Positions 16,341 through 25,268 of a DNA stretch of 64,000 nucleotides are shown one piece after another; positions within the stretch are counted from its first letter, which is position 1, and each line of letters begins with the position of its first letter. Under the pieces are notes generated by a model. The model did no database searches. It saw only the letters and a list, made by a program, of their open reading frames with translations, and was not told the DNA's origin. Origin of the DNA: Natronospirillum sp965602035 (GTDB taxonomy: Bacteria; Pseudomonadota; Gammaproteobacteria; Pseudomonadales; Natronospirillaceae); the NCBI GenBank assembly GCA_965602035.1, contig OZ271919.1, positions 868,001-932,000 on the forward strand, read 5' to 3'. The position numbers and the translations under genes are program-made.

Positions 16341-18755
16341 TCAGTGAGTGCTCGGCCGGTCACCGGACAGCTCACCGGAACCTGCTGCGGGTTTCTGATC
16401 CGCTTCCAGTTCGGCATCGGTCAGCGGCGTCGGTGCTCGCTCCAGTGCCAGATCCAGAACCTGATCAATCCATTTAACCGGTCGTACATCGAGTTTTTCG
16501 AGGATGTTCTCCGGTACATCACGGAGATCGCGCTCATTCTCTTCCGGAATCAGCACTACCCGGATACCGCCCCGATGTGCGGCCAGCAGTTTTTCTTTCA
16601 GTCCGCCAATCGCCAGCACTTCGCCGCGCAGCGTGATTTCACCCGTCATAGCCACATCCGCACGCACCGGTATTCCGGACATGGCCGACACGACGGCTGT
16701 ACACATTCCAATGCCGGCACTCGGACCGTCTTTCGGTGTGGCACCTTCCGGCACGTGCACATGGATATCCTGCTGCTCAAACCGGCTGGGCAGAATACCC
16801 AGATTCTGGCTGCGGCTGCGCACCACGGTCACCGCCGTCTGAATCGATTCCTGCATGACATCGCCCAGCTTGCCGGTACGGCTGAGCCGCCCACGACCGG
16901 GCGTCACCGCGGCTTCCAGAGTCAACAGGTCACCGCCTACAGAGGTCCATGCGAGCCCGGTCACCTGGCCGATCTGGTTTTCCACTTCCGCGCGTCCATA
17001 GCGGTACCGTTTCACGCCCAGGTAATCTTCCAGGTCGTCCGGTGTTACCACAACCCCCGGTTTGCCCTTTTCAGAACGCTCAAGGATTCGGCGAACGGCC
17101 TTGCGCGACAGTTTGGCGATTTCCCGTTCAAGGCCGCGCACACCGGCTTCGCGGGTGTAATACCGCACGATATCGGTCAGCGTATCGTCGCTGATATCCA
17201 GCTCGTCCGCCTTGAGACCATTGTTTCGCAGTTGTTTCGGCACCAGATAGCGACGCCCGATGTTAACCTTTTCTTCCTCCGTATACCCCGGGAGCCGGAT
17301 CACTTCCATGCGGTCAAGCAAGGGTTCCGGGATATTCATGGAGTTGGACGTGCAGATAAACATGACGCTCGAGAGGTCATAGTCCAGCTCGAGGTAGTGA
17401 TCGTTGAAGGTGTTGTTCTGCTCGGGGTCAAGCACCTCAAGCAGAGCAGACGCCGGGTCGCCCCGGTGATCCATGCCCATCTTGTCGATTTCATCGAGCA
17501 GGAAGAGCGGATTCTTCACTCCGACCTTGGACATCTTCTGCATGACCTTGCCCGGCAGCGACCCGATGTAGGTGCGCCGGTGGCCGCGGATTTCCGCTTC
17601 ATCGCGCACACCACCGAGTGCCATGCGCACATACTTGCGGTTCACCGACCGCGCAATGGACTGCCCCAGAGACGTCTTGCCGACGCCCGGCGGCCCCACC
17701 AGACAGAGAATCGGCCCCTTGATCTTTTTTACCCGCTTCTGCACGGCGAGGTATTCGAGAATGCGCTCTTTCACCTCTTCAAGACCGTAGTGGTCTTCGT
17801 CCAGAATTGTCTGGGCCTTTGACAGGTCGATGGTCGCACGTGTCTTCTTTTTCCAGGGTATCGACAGGAGCCAGTCTATATAGCTTCGCACGACAGACGC
17901 CTCGGCCGACATCGGCGACATCATCTTGAGCTTCTTCAGCTCGCCCTGAGCCTTTTCCAACGCGTCTTTCGGCATGCCGGCTTCGCTGATCCGGCGCTCC
18001 AGCGCCTCCACTTCATTGTGGCTCTCATCGATGTCGCCCAATTCCTTCTGAATCGCCTTCATCTGCTCATTCAGATAATACTCATGCTGGCTGCGCTCCA
18101 TCTGCTTCTTGACGCGACCGCGGATCCGCTTTTCGACCTGGAGCAGGTCAATTTCCGTTTCGAGCAGCGCCAGGACATGCTCGATACGCTCACGGATTCC
18201 GGCTATTTCCAGTATGGCCTGCTTTTCTTCCAACTTGAGCGACATATGGGCCGCAATGGTATCCACCAGGCGTGCCGGGCTTTCCGCGTTTTCCAGCGAC
18301 GTCATGACTTCGCTGGGCACTTTCTTGCTCAACTGGACGTATTTTTCGAACTGATTGTGCAGGGTGCGTACAAGCGCGTCTTCTTCACGCTCGGAAAGCT
18401 CAGGCTCTTCCAGGCGCTCATAGCCCGCATGAATGCAATCGTCGGAGTCAAAGTCCGGGTTGTCGAGACGAACGCGCGACTCGCCTTCGACCAATACTTT
18501 CACCGTACCATCCGGCAGCTTGAGTAACTGCAGCACGGTAGCCAGCGTGCCGACACCGAAGATGTCACCCGCTTCCGGTTCATCTTCGGATGCATGACGT
18601 TGTGCGACAAGAAGAATCTTCTTGTCGGTATCCATTGCCTTGTTCAAGGCACGAATCGACCGCTCACGGCCGACAAACAGGGGAATGACCATATGCGGGT
18701 AGACCACGACATCCCGCAATGGCAGAACAGGACATGAACCCTGTGTTTCAGACAT
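16341..18755 (-). CDS. lon: ATP-dependent protease Lon
   Basis: Lon is the homo-hexameric AAA+ serine protease that degrades misfolded and regulatory proteins. The 804-residue protein has the N-terminal substrate domain (CPVLPLRDVVVYPHMVIPLFVGR), a coiled-coil middle and the AAA+ module with Walker A GPPGVGKTS near residue 357 and Walker B LFLLDEIDKM. The C-terminal protease domain has catalytic Ser in PKDGPSAG (~680) and Lys in GGLKEKLLAA (~723). A short C-terminal extension is rich in Glu, Ser and Gly. The order clpP-clpX-lon-hupB is the classic proteobacterial one; 47 bases separate it from clpX. Confidence 0.98.
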   Translation of the reverse strand: MSETQGSCPVLPLRDVVVYPHMVIPLFVGRERSIRALNKAMDTDKKILLVAQRHASEDEPEAGDIFGVGTLATVLQLLKLPDGTVKVLVEGESRVRLDNPDFDSDDCIHAGYERLEEPELSEREEDALVRTLHNQFEKYVQLSKKVPSEVMTSLENAESPARLVDTIAAHMSLKLEEKQAILEIAGIRERIEHVLALLETEIDLLQVEKRIRGRVKKQMERSQHEYYLNEQMKAIQKELGDIDESHNEVEALERRISEAGMPKDALEKAQGELKKLKMMSPMSAEASVVRSYIDWLLSIPWKKKTRATIDLSKAQTILDEDHYGLEEVKERILEYLAVQKRVKKIKGPILCLVGPPGVGKTSLGQSIARSVNRKYVRMALGGVRDEAEIRGHRRTYIGSLPGKVMQKMSKVGVKNPLFLLDEIDKMGMDHRGDPASALLEVLDPEQNNTFNDHYLELDYDLSSVMFICTSNSMNIPEPLLDRMEVIRLPGYTEEEKVNIGRRYLVPKQLRNNGLKADELDISDDTLTDIVRYYTREAGVRGLEREIAKLSRKAVRRILERSEKGKPGVVVTPDDLEDYLGVKRYRYGRAEVENQIGQVTGLAWTSVGGDLLTLEAAVTPGRGRLSRTGKLGDVMQESIQTAVTVVRSRSQNLGILPSRFEQQDIHVHVPEGATPKDGPSAGIGMCTAVVSAMSGIPVRADVAMTGEITLRGEVLAIGGLKEKLLAAHRGGIRVVLIPEENERDLRDVPENILEKLDVRPVKWIDQVLDLALERAPTPLTDAELEADQKPAAGSGELSGDRPSTH

Positions 18756-18802
18756 AGAATTTCACCAGACTTCGGGTTCGGTAGTACGGTACCGCACCGG
18801 GA

Positions 18803-20095
18803 TTATTCCCGGCCGGCTGCCGCACTGAGAGTTTTTTCCGCTTTCGAGCTGTATATCACCAGTGGGTCCGAGTCGCCGTTGACCACCTTGTCGTCAATCA
18901 CGACTTTTTCCACGTTCTCCTGAGACGGGATCACGTACATGGTATCAAGCAGAATTCCTTCCAGAATGGAACGCAGGCCCCGGGCACCCGTCTTGCGCTC
19001 CATGGCCTTGCGGGCCACCGCCCGAAGCGCGGAGTCACGGAATTCAAGATGGACGGATTCCATCTCGAACAGTTTCTGGTACTGCTTGACCAGCGCGTTC
19101 TTCGGTTCCTTCAGGATCTCCACCAGCGCGTCTTCATCCAACTCTGACAATGTCGCCACAACCGGCAGACGGCCAATGAATTCCGGTATCAGCCCGTATT
19201 TCACAAGATCTTCCGGCTCAACCGACAGCAGGGCCTTACCGACATTCTGGTCACCGTCTTTCGAGCGCACAGTGGCCGCAAAGCCGATGCCGCTCTTCTC
19301 GCTGCGATCCCGAATGATCTGCTCCAGACCGGAAAACGCACCGCCGCAGATAAACAGCATATTGGTGGTGTCCACCTGCAGGAATTCCTGCTGGGGGTGT
19401 TTCCGCCCGCCCTGAGGCGGCACAGAGGCCACGGTGCCCTCGATCAGCTTCAGCAATGCCTGCTGCACGCCCTCACCACTGACATCCCGTGTTATTGACG
19501 GATTGTCCGATTTGCGGCTGATCTTGTCGATTTCGTCGATATAAACGATGCCGCGCTGGGCGCGTTCAACTTCGTAGTCACATTTCTGCAGCAGTTTCTG
19601 AATGATGTTCTCGACATCCTCACCTACATAGCCCGCCTCGGTCAGTGTGGTGGCATCGGCAATTGTGAACGGCACATTCAGCAGCCGCGCCAGCGTCTCG
19701 GCCAGCAGTGTCTTGCCGGAACCGGTAGGCCCGATCAACAGAATATTGCTCTTGCTCAGCTCGATATCACCGGCCCCGACAGACTCGCCGTGACGCAACC
19801 GTTTATAGTGGTTGTAAACCGCCACCGCCAGAACCGTTTTTGCCTGGTCCTGCCCGATGACGTAGTCGTCCAGGGTGCGCCTGATCTCTCCCGGCGTCGG
19901 CAGGCGATCCTGCTCCGGCTCGAGCTCGGTTTCTTCCAGTTCTTCCCGAATAATGTCGTTGCAGAGATCGACACATTCGTCACAGATGAACACGGAGGGG
20001 CCAGCAATCAGTTTGCGCACTTCATGCTGGCTTTTGCCGCAGAACGAACAATACAGCAGTTTGCCGTCGTCGTTTTGCTTGCTGTCATCCGCCAT
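18803..20095 (-). CDS. clpX: ClpX, ATPase subunit of ClpXP protease
   Basis: ClpX unfolds tagged substrates and feeds them to ClpP. The 430-residue protein has the N-terminal zinc-binding domain (four Cys: CSFCGKSQ and CDECVDLC, ~16-45). The AAA+ domain follows, with Walker A GPTGSGKT near residue 122, Walker B IVYIDEIDKI and the IGF loop that docks on ClpP (within EKSGIGFAA). GGAG precedes the ATG at seven bases. The stop codon sits in the loop of a 16-bp palindrome (18797-18812). It follows clpP by 81 bases. Confidence 0.98.
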   Translation of the reverse strand: MADDSKQNDDGKLLYCSFCGKSQHEVRKLIAGPSVFICDECVDLCNDIIREELEETELEPEQDRLPTPGEIRRTLDDYVIGQDQAKTVLAVAVYNHYKRLRHGESVGAGDIELSKSNILLIGPTGSGKTLLAETLARLLNVPFTIADATTLTEAGYVGEDVENIIQKLLQKCDYEVERAQRGIVYIDEIDKISRKSDNPSITRDVSGEGVQQALLKLIEGTVASVPPQGGRKHPQQEFLQVDTTNMLFICGGAFSGLEQIIRDRSEKSGIGFAATVRSKDGDQNVGKALLSVEPEDLVKYGLIPEFIGRLPVVATLSELDEDALVEILKEPKNALVKQYQKLFEMESVHLEFRDSALRAVARKAMERKTGARGLRSILEGILLDTMYVIPSQENVEKVVIDDKVVNGDSDPLVIYSSKAEKTLSAAAGRE

Positions 20096-20176
20096 TCATT
20101 TTCTCCATTCAGCCTTATGGCTATAAAGATGCAGTGCGGCACTGCAATTTGCAAGTGGCCGCCTGTCGATTATCGC

Positions 20177-20815
20177 TCAGTCACCGGTGCCATTCCGGCT
20201 GCGCAGGACTTCATCCACCAGCCCATAGTCCCTGGCCATCTCGGCATCCATGAAATTATCCCGGTCTGTGTCCTGCTCGACAACCTCAAGCGGCTGCCCG
20301 GTGTGATCTGCCAGTCGCTCATTCAGCGTGCGCTTGATCTTGAGAATTTCACGGGTATGAATCTCAATGTCGGACGCCTGTCCCTGATACCCTCCGAGCG
20401 GCTGGTGGATCATCACCCGTGAGTGCGGCAGCGCAAAGCGCTTGCCCTTCGTTCCGGCCGCCAGCAGAAACGCGCCCATGCTGGCCGCCTGACCGATACA
20501 CATGGTACTGACGTCGGGCTTGATGAACTGCATGGTGTCGTAGATTGACATGCCCGCCGTTACCGACCCGCCGGGTGAATTGATATAGAGGTGAATGTCC
20601 TTCTCCGGATTCTCGGATTCGAGGAAGAGCAACTGGGCGACGATCAGATTCGCCATATAGTCTTCCACCTGACCGGTCAGGAATATGACTCGTTCTTTCA
20701 GCAGGCGGGAATAAATGTCGAACGACCGCTCGCCACGCGAAGTCTGTTCAATAACAATGGGTACCAGCCCGCCGGCGGCGTGCGGTTCAGTAGCGCCAGT
20801 CTGATATTGGCTCAT
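20177..20815 (-). CDS. clpP: ClpP, proteolytic subunit of ClpXP/ClpAP
   Basis: Tetradecameric serine peptidase, 212 residues from the ATG at 20815, which has AGGAG upstream; a longer reading to 20884 has no support. Catalytic Ser is in IGQAASMGAFLL (~111) and His in MIHQPLGG (~136), with Asp near residue 185. IYSRLLKERVIFLTG and YINSPGGSV are typical of the family. It lies between tig and clpX as in E. coli and Pseudomonas. Confidence 0.98.
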   Translation of the reverse strand: MSQYQTGATEPHAAGGLVPIVIEQTSRGERSFDIYSRLLKERVIFLTGQVEDYMANLIVAQLLFLESENPEKDIHLYINSPGGSVTAGMSIYDTMQFIKPDVSTMCIGQAASMGAFLLAAGTKGKRFALPHSRVMIHQPLGGYQGQASDIEIHTREILKIKRTLNERLADHTGQPLEVVEQDTDRDNFMDAEMARDYGLVDEVLRSRNGTGD

Positions 20816-20928
20816 GCTCAGCTCTCTCCTAAAGGGTTGCAGCAGGCGGATACGTAACACCCCAGCCTGCCGTTCACCATCCATTATTCATTATCGGCAG
20901 ACTGAAGCCGAGCAACAGTTGCCGACCA

Positions 20929-20968
20929 TAAAAAAAGCGGCGACCTTTGTTATTGGGCCAACCGCTTC
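20929..20968 (-). terminator. Probable terminator downstream of tig
   Basis: On the minus strand a GC-rich interrupted stem (AAGCGG at 20962-20967 with CCGCTT at 20935-20940, plus an inner GGCC/GGTC pairing) is followed by six T. It lies about 65 bases after the tig stop and ahead of clpP, so clpP probably has its own promoter. Confidence 0.6.
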
Positions 20969-21033
20969 CTGCTTCAAGGGGATGCCGCTGCACTCGGGGC
21001 AGCAGACGTCCGGAAAATCCGACGACTCCCGGA

Positions 21034-22335
21034 TCAGCTATCCCGCTTCACCGCTTCGTAGTAGTCGACAGTGACGTCCGTCACTTCCGCGTCCTCAAGC
21101 ACCCGATCAACAACGCCGTCTTCCACTACCAGGGACTGCACCTGAGCCAGTTGCTCCTGATTGTTCATGTAGTACTGCACAACGGATTGCGGGTCCTGAT
21201 ATACGCTGGCCAGCTCTTCCACCCGGCTACGCACGGTTTCATCATCCGCTTCCACTTCGTACTGCTTGGCGATCTCAGAGAAAATGAGCCCGGTACGCAC
21301 ACGGCGCTCCGCCTGTTCCGCAAACAGCTCGCGCGGCAACTGGTTCGGGTCAAAATTCTCACCACCACCGAACTGCTGCACGGCCTCCTGTCGAAGGCGC
21401 TGCACTTCTTCGTCGACCAGTGCCGTCGGCGCATCAAACTCCGACAGCTCGATCAGCTGATCAATGAGGTCGTTCTTGATCCGACGCTGCGCTGCCTGAC
21501 GGGCTTCACGCTCCATATTGCGACGCACTTCCGCCTTGAAGTCATCCAGCGATGTCTCCTGCGCACCCAGTGCCTGCATGAAGGACTCATCCAGTTCCGG
21601 TAGTTCCGGTTCCAGCACCTCATGCACCGTTACGCTGAATTCGGCCGCTTTGCCAGCCAGATCCGAGTTCTGATAATCCTCGGGGAAAGTCACGGAAACA
21701 GTGGTCTCTTCACCCGCGGTTACGCCGATGAGTCCGTCCTCGAAACCCGGAATCATCTGGCCACTGCCGAGCACCAGCTCCTGGTTCTCTGCCTTGCCGC
21801 CATCAAATTCCTCGCCGTCGATGCGGCCGACAAAGTCAATCTTTACCTTGTCCTTGTCCTGCGCCTTGCGCTCGACGGGCTTGTACTCTGCCCGCTGTTC
21901 ACGCAGGCTTTCGATCATCCGGTCAACGTTATCGTCTGTAACCTCGACCTGTTGACGCGTTGCCTTGACCTTTGAAAAATCACCCAGTGAGATGTCCGGG
22001 AAGACTTCAAATACGGCAGCAAACTCGACGTCGCCCTGCCCTTCATCTTTCACGTCTTCAAATCGCGGATAACCGGCCGGTGTGATCTCTTCCTGCTGCA
22101 GCGCCTCAAGATACGAATCCCGCAGGACTTCCTGAAGCACTTCGGCACGGATACTCTGGCCAAACCGCTGTCTGACAATACTCGCCGGTACCTTACCGGG
22201 GCGGAAACCGTCCAGACGGACACGTTTCGCGGTGTCTTTCACCCGCTTGCTGACTTCGGTGTCCACCTTGTCGGCCGGAACATTGACCACCATCCGGCGC
22301 TCGAGGCCCGATGTTGTCTCAACGGTGACTTGCAT
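21034..22335 (-). CDS. tig: Trigger factor, ribosome-associated chaperone
   Basis: Trigger factor binds near the ribosome exit tunnel and shields nascent chains. The 433-residue protein has the ribosome-binding signature GFRPGKVPASIVRQRFG (~44-60), an FKBP-type prolyl isomerase domain (~150-245: DKVKIDFVGRIDGEEFDGG, MIPGFEDGLIG) and the long helical C-terminal chaperone domain. GAGGA precedes the ATG by six bases. The gene lies directly downstream of the tRNA operon, as in Pseudomonas. Confidence 0.97.
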   Translation of the reverse strand: MQVTVETTSGLERRMVVNVPADKVDTEVSKRVKDTAKRVRLDGFRPGKVPASIVRQRFGQSIRAEVLQEVLRDSYLEALQQEEITPAGYPRFEDVKDEGQGDVEFAAVFEVFPDISLGDFSKVKATRQQVEVTDDNVDRMIESLREQRAEYKPVERKAQDKDKVKIDFVGRIDGEEFDGGKAENQELVLGSGQMIPGFEDGLIGVTAGEETTVSVTFPEDYQNSDLAGKAAEFSVTVHEVLEPELPELDESFMQALGAQETSLDDFKAEVRRNMEREARQAAQRRIKNDLIDQLIELSEFDAPTALVDEEVQRLRQEAVQQFGGGENFDPNQLPRELFAEQAERRVRTGLIFSEIAKQYEVEADDETVRSRVEELASVYQDPQSVVQYYMNNQEQLAQVQSLVVEDGVVDRVLEDAEVTDVTVDYYEAVKRDS

Positions 22336-22495
22336 GAAATTTCCTCACTGTAATCATTCGATTCGCTGATTCGTCGAGTGCGTGATACTGAAAGGCGGGA
22401 ACTGTAAGCCGGCTGACCGATTTTATCAACCGTCGCGCGGCGCCGGACCCGGCACTCGCTGCGCTGCTCAGGCGCCGACGGCGCGGCACATGAAG

Positions 22496-22580
22496 TGGTG
22501 CGGATGGTGAGACTCGAACTCACACGCCTTTCGGCACTGGAACCTAAATCCAGCGTGTATACCAATTTCACCACATCCGC
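22496..22580 (-). tRNA. tRNA-Leu (anticodon UAG)
   Basis: An 85-nt tRNA with 7-bp acceptor GCGGATG/CATCCGC and an encoded 3' CCA. It has a long variable arm typical of leucine tRNAs, and anticodon TAG in a TTTAGGT loop. It is the last gene of the four-tRNA operon. Confidence 0.95.
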
Positions 22581-22589
22581 ACAGGAAAA

Positions 22590-22666
22590 TGGGGTGGACG
22601 ATGGGACTTGAACCCACGACCACCGGAGTCACAATCCGGGGCTCTACCAACTGAGCTACGTCCACC
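22590..22666 (-). tRNA. tRNA-His (anticodon GUG)
   Basis: Cloverleaf with acceptor GTGGACG/CGTCCAC, discriminator C, encoded CCA, and anticodon GTG. A G lies immediately 5' of the acceptor at 22666, matching the G-1 identity base of histidine tRNA. Confidence 0.95.
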
Positions 22667-22698
22667 ACAAACACTAACTACCGCCAAGCGAGACCGGC

Positions 22699-22775
22699 TG
22701 GCGCGCCCGGCAGGACTCGAACCTGCGACCCCCGGCTTAGAAGGCCGGTGCTCTATCCAGTTGAGCTACGAGCGC
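22699..22775 (-). tRNA. tRNA-Arg (anticodon UCU)
   Basis: A 77-nt cloverleaf with acceptor GCGCTCG/CGGGCGC, encoded CCA, and anticodon loop CTTCTAA giving TCT. It reads AGA/AGG codons, which are rare in this GC-rich DNA. Confidence 0.95.
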
Positions 22776-22814
22776 TCGAGACTCTGCCACGGCGGCTGCC
22801 CGATCGTCGTTTAT

Positions 22815-22891
<77 letters not shown>

Positions 22892-22914
22892 CCGACAACC
22901 ACGCCGCTCAGCGT

Positions 22915-22950
22915 GCGGCGCATAATACTCAGCGCTCGTCAGCCCGTCAA
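22915..22950 (-). promoter_or_regulatory. Strong sigma-70 promoter of the tRNA operon
   Basis: On the minus strand TTGACG (22945-22950), a 17-bp spacer and TATTAT (22922-22927) are followed directly by a GCGCC discriminator (22916-22920). A GC-rich discriminator is known to make stable-RNA promoters responsive to ppGpp. The start point would be about 25 bases before tRNA-Pro. Confidence 0.85.
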
Positions 22951-23014
22951 TGGTGGATTGGACAATGCCGGGTCCGGCCTGTCCCACTTCCGTTCCGGCA
23001 CCCTATTCAGCGTT

Positions 23015-23044
23015 TTGGACTTGTCTGGCACAGCGTGCGAAAAT
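23015..23044 (+). promoter_or_regulatory. Possible folD promoter
   Basis: TTGGAC (23015-23020), an 18-bp spacer and GAAAAT (23039-23044) lie about 80 bases before folD. Each hexamer matches consensus at roughly four of six positions. It would be divergent from the tRNA operon promoter. Confidence 0.35.
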
Positions 23045-23125
23045 GCTCGCCCTCCGGCTCGGCGGTGTTACCGGCGCTGTCCGGTGGCCGGCTGCAGAAT
23101 TATTCCAGATTCATAAGGAGACCGA

Positions 23126-23992
23126 ATGGTCGCAGAGCGCATCGATGGCAAAGCAATCGCCGCCACCATCAAGGACCGGTTACGGCAACAGGTCAGCGAA
23201 CTGGTAAGTCGGGGCCACCGTCCGCCGGGGCTTGCCGTTATCCTGGTAGGCAATGATACGGCCAGTGAAGTCTATGTCCGGTCAAAGCGTCGCACCTGTG
23301 ATGAAATCGGCTTCAAGTCAGTCAGCTATGACCTGCCTGACACAACGTCCGAACAGGATCTCCTGGCGCGAATAGATGCGCTGAATGCAGACCCGTCCAT
23401 CGACGGAATTCTTGTGCAGTCACCGCTCCCGGAGCAGATCAACGAAGAGCGGGTGATAGAGCGGATTCGCCCCGACAAGGATGTGGACGGTTTTCACCCC
23501 TACAACGTCGGGCGCCTGGCCGTGCGCCGCCCTACTCTGGAATCCTGTACGCCACGTGGTGTCATGACCCTGCTGCAATCTACCGGCACCAACGTGCGCG
23601 GCCTGCACGCGGTGGTGGTCGGTGCCTCCAATCATGTGGGACGACCCATGGCACTGGAGCTGCTGCTCGCCGGATGCACCGTTACCGTCTGCCACCGCTT
23701 CACGGAAGATCTGGCGGGCCATGTCGGCCGGGCCGATATTCTGGTTGTGGCGGTCGGCCAGCCCGGTATTGTCGATGCACACTGGATCAAGCCGGGAGCC
23801 ATAGCCATCGACATCGGAATCAATCGGCACGAGGACGGCAAGCTGCACGGTGACCTTGATTTCGATGTAGCCTCCGAGCGTGCTTCCTGGATTACGCCGG
23901 TTCCCGGCGGCGTCGGCCCCATGACGGTGGCGACCCTGATGGAAAACACCTATATTGCCGCCACTGAACATCATCACCTAGGAGAAAACTGA
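23126..23992 (+). CDS. folD: Bifunctional methylenetetrahydrofolate dehydrogenase/cyclohydrolase FolD
   Basis: FolD interconverts methylene-, methenyl- and 10-formyl-tetrahydrofolate with NADP, supplying one-carbon units. In the 288-residue protein the catalytic Tyr/Lys pair is in EVYVRSKRRTCDEIG (~50-64). ILVQSPLPEQI, PDKDVDGFHPYNVGRL and the VVVGASNHVGRP nucleotide loop follow, and ITPVPGGVGPMT near the end is diagnostic. An AAGGAG precedes the ATG. It is first of a probable operon with ppiB (two bases downstream) and lpxH. Confidence 0.97.
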   Translation: MVAERIDGKAIAATIKDRLRQQVSELVSRGHRPPGLAVILVGNDTASEVYVRSKRRTCDEIGFKSVSYDLPDTTSEQDLLARIDALNADPSIDGILVQSPLPEQINEERVIERIRPDKDVDGFHPYNVGRLAVRRPTLESCTPRGVMTLLQSTGTNVRGLHAVVVGASNHVGRPMALELLLAGCTVTVCHRFTEDLAGHVGRADILVVAVGQPGIVDAHWIKPGAIAIDIGINRHEDGKLHGDLDFDVASERASWITPVPGGVGPMTVATLMENTYIAATEHHHLGEN

Positions 23993-23994
23993 AC

Positions 23995-24519
23995 ATGACA
24001 GACGCACCCGCTGCAAACCCCCGGGTTACTCTCACGACCAGCATGGGCACGATTGAAATCGAGCTGTTTGCCAGCGAGGCACCAGCGACGGTCGACAATT
24101 TCCTGCAATACGTGCGCGATGGCTTCTACAACGGCACCGTGTTCCACCGGGTTATCGACGGCTTCATGATTCAGGGTGGTGGGTTTGATACCGACATGAA
24201 CCAGCAACCGACGCGTGAGCCGATTGCCAATGAGGCTGATAACGGCGTAAAGAACACATTCGGACGCATTGCGATGGCACGTACGATGGACCCTCACTCC
24301 GCGACCAGTCAGTTTTTTATCAATGTGGCTGACAATGATTTTCTGAATCACCAGTCGCCCAGTCCGCAGGGTTGGGGCTATGCTGCCTTCGGCGAAGTGG
24401 TTGAGGGGCTGGCCGTGGTTGACAGAATCCGCCAGGTCGCAACGACGACAAAAGCAGGCCACCAGGACGTGCCGGCCGACCCTGTTGTCATTGAATCAGT
24501 CGAGATTCAGGGCACCTGA
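23995..24519 (+). CDS. ppiB: Peptidyl-prolyl cis-trans isomerase B (cyclophilin type)
   Basis: Cytoplasmic cyclophilin of 174 residues without a signal peptide. Conserved segments are FLQYVRDGFYNGTVFHRVI (active-site Arg), FMIQGGGF, SATSQFFINV and the AFGEVVEG loop. It speeds Xaa-Pro isomerisation during folding. The stop overlaps the lpxH ATG by one base (TGATG), and the ppiB-lpxH pair is conserved in Pseudomonas. Confidence 0.96.
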   Translation: MTDAPAANPRVTLTTSMGTIEIELFASEAPATVDNFLQYVRDGFYNGTVFHRVIDGFMIQGGGFDTDMNQQPTREPIANEADNGVKNTFGRIAMARTMDPHSATSQFFINVADNDFLNHQSPSPQGWGYAAFGEVVEGLAVVDRIRQVATTTKAGHQDVPADPVVIESVEIQGT

Positions 24520-25268
24520 TGCATATCGCCATATCCGATCTGCATCTGTCGGGCGATCGACCCTGGCTCCTGAGCGCCTTTCAACGGCTGTGTATGGCGC
24601 TCCCGCGAGAGACACGGGCGCTCTGGATACTGGGAGACCTGTTCGACTTCTGGATTGGCGACGATCTGCCGGACACCTCCGCAGAAGGCGTCATCAAGGG
24701 GCTCAGGCCCCTTCATGAGCGTGGCGTATCGGTGCACTTCATACCGGGTAACCGGGATTTCCTGCTCGGCCCCGAGTTTGCGCACCGGGCCGGGCTGCAG
24801 ATTCACACGGATGGCAAGCTGCTTGTGATCAACGGCCGGCCTACCTGGCTGGTGCATGGTGACCACCTGTGCATCGACGACGAGGCCTACATGCAGTTCC
24901 GCCGCCAGGTCCGAAACCCGCGCTGGCAGGCCGATTTCCTCGGTCGGCTGCCCGAGGAACGGCTGGCTATCGCCCGGGAAGCCCGGCAGGCATCCTCAAC
25001 AGAAAATGCCAGCAAGCCCGAAGACATTATGGATGTGAACCGGGACTACACACTCAGCCAGACCGCGGCGCATGGTGCCGTGGACCTGATTCACGGCCAC
25101 ACACACAGACCTGCCGTGCACCCTCTGGGCGAGGAAGGGTCGCGTTATGTGCTCGGTGACTGGCGCCGCGAGACCGCCGTAATCTGCCAGTGGAGCAATC
25201 AGCAGGCGCCGGTGCTGCGCCAGTTGCACTATGCCGCGGACATGGCCTCTCTCGGGACTCCGCTGTGA
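24519..25268 (+). CDS. lpxH: UDP-2,3-diacylglucosamine diphosphatase LpxH
   Basis: LpxH is the Mn-dependent calcineurin-like phosphoesterase that hydrolyses UDP-2,3-diacylglucosamine to lipid X in lipid A synthesis. In 249 residues the metal motifs are all present: SDLHLSGD (~6-13), GDLFDFWIGDD (~39-49), GNRDFLLG (~79-86), VHGDHLC (~113) and HGHTHRP (~194). Translation is coupled to ppiB. The last 40 bases overlap the convergent miaE gene, an unusually deep 3' overlap for this compact region. Confidence 0.96.
   Translation: MHIAISDLHLSGDRPWLLSAFQRLCMALPRETRALWILGDLFDFWIGDDLPDTSAEGVIKGLRPLHERGVSVHFIPGNRDFLLGPEFAHRAGLQIHTDGKLLVINGRPTWLVHGDHLCIDDEAYMQFRRQVRNPRWQADFLGRLPEERLAIAREARQASSTENASKPEDIMDVNRDYTLSQTAAHGAVDLIHGHTHRPAVHPLGEEGSRYVLGDWRRETAVICQWSNQQAPVLRQLHYAADMASLGTPL

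Noticed and set aside
16337..16351. Inverted repeat at the lon stop as a terminator
   Set aside because: No T-tract on either strand and a one-base loop; kept only as a comment in a finding.
16320..17822. 500-codon open frame on the plus strand
   Set aside because: It lies antisense to lon, whose protein is unmistakable. The translated sequence has no recognisable domain, and long antisense frames are common in GC-rich genes.
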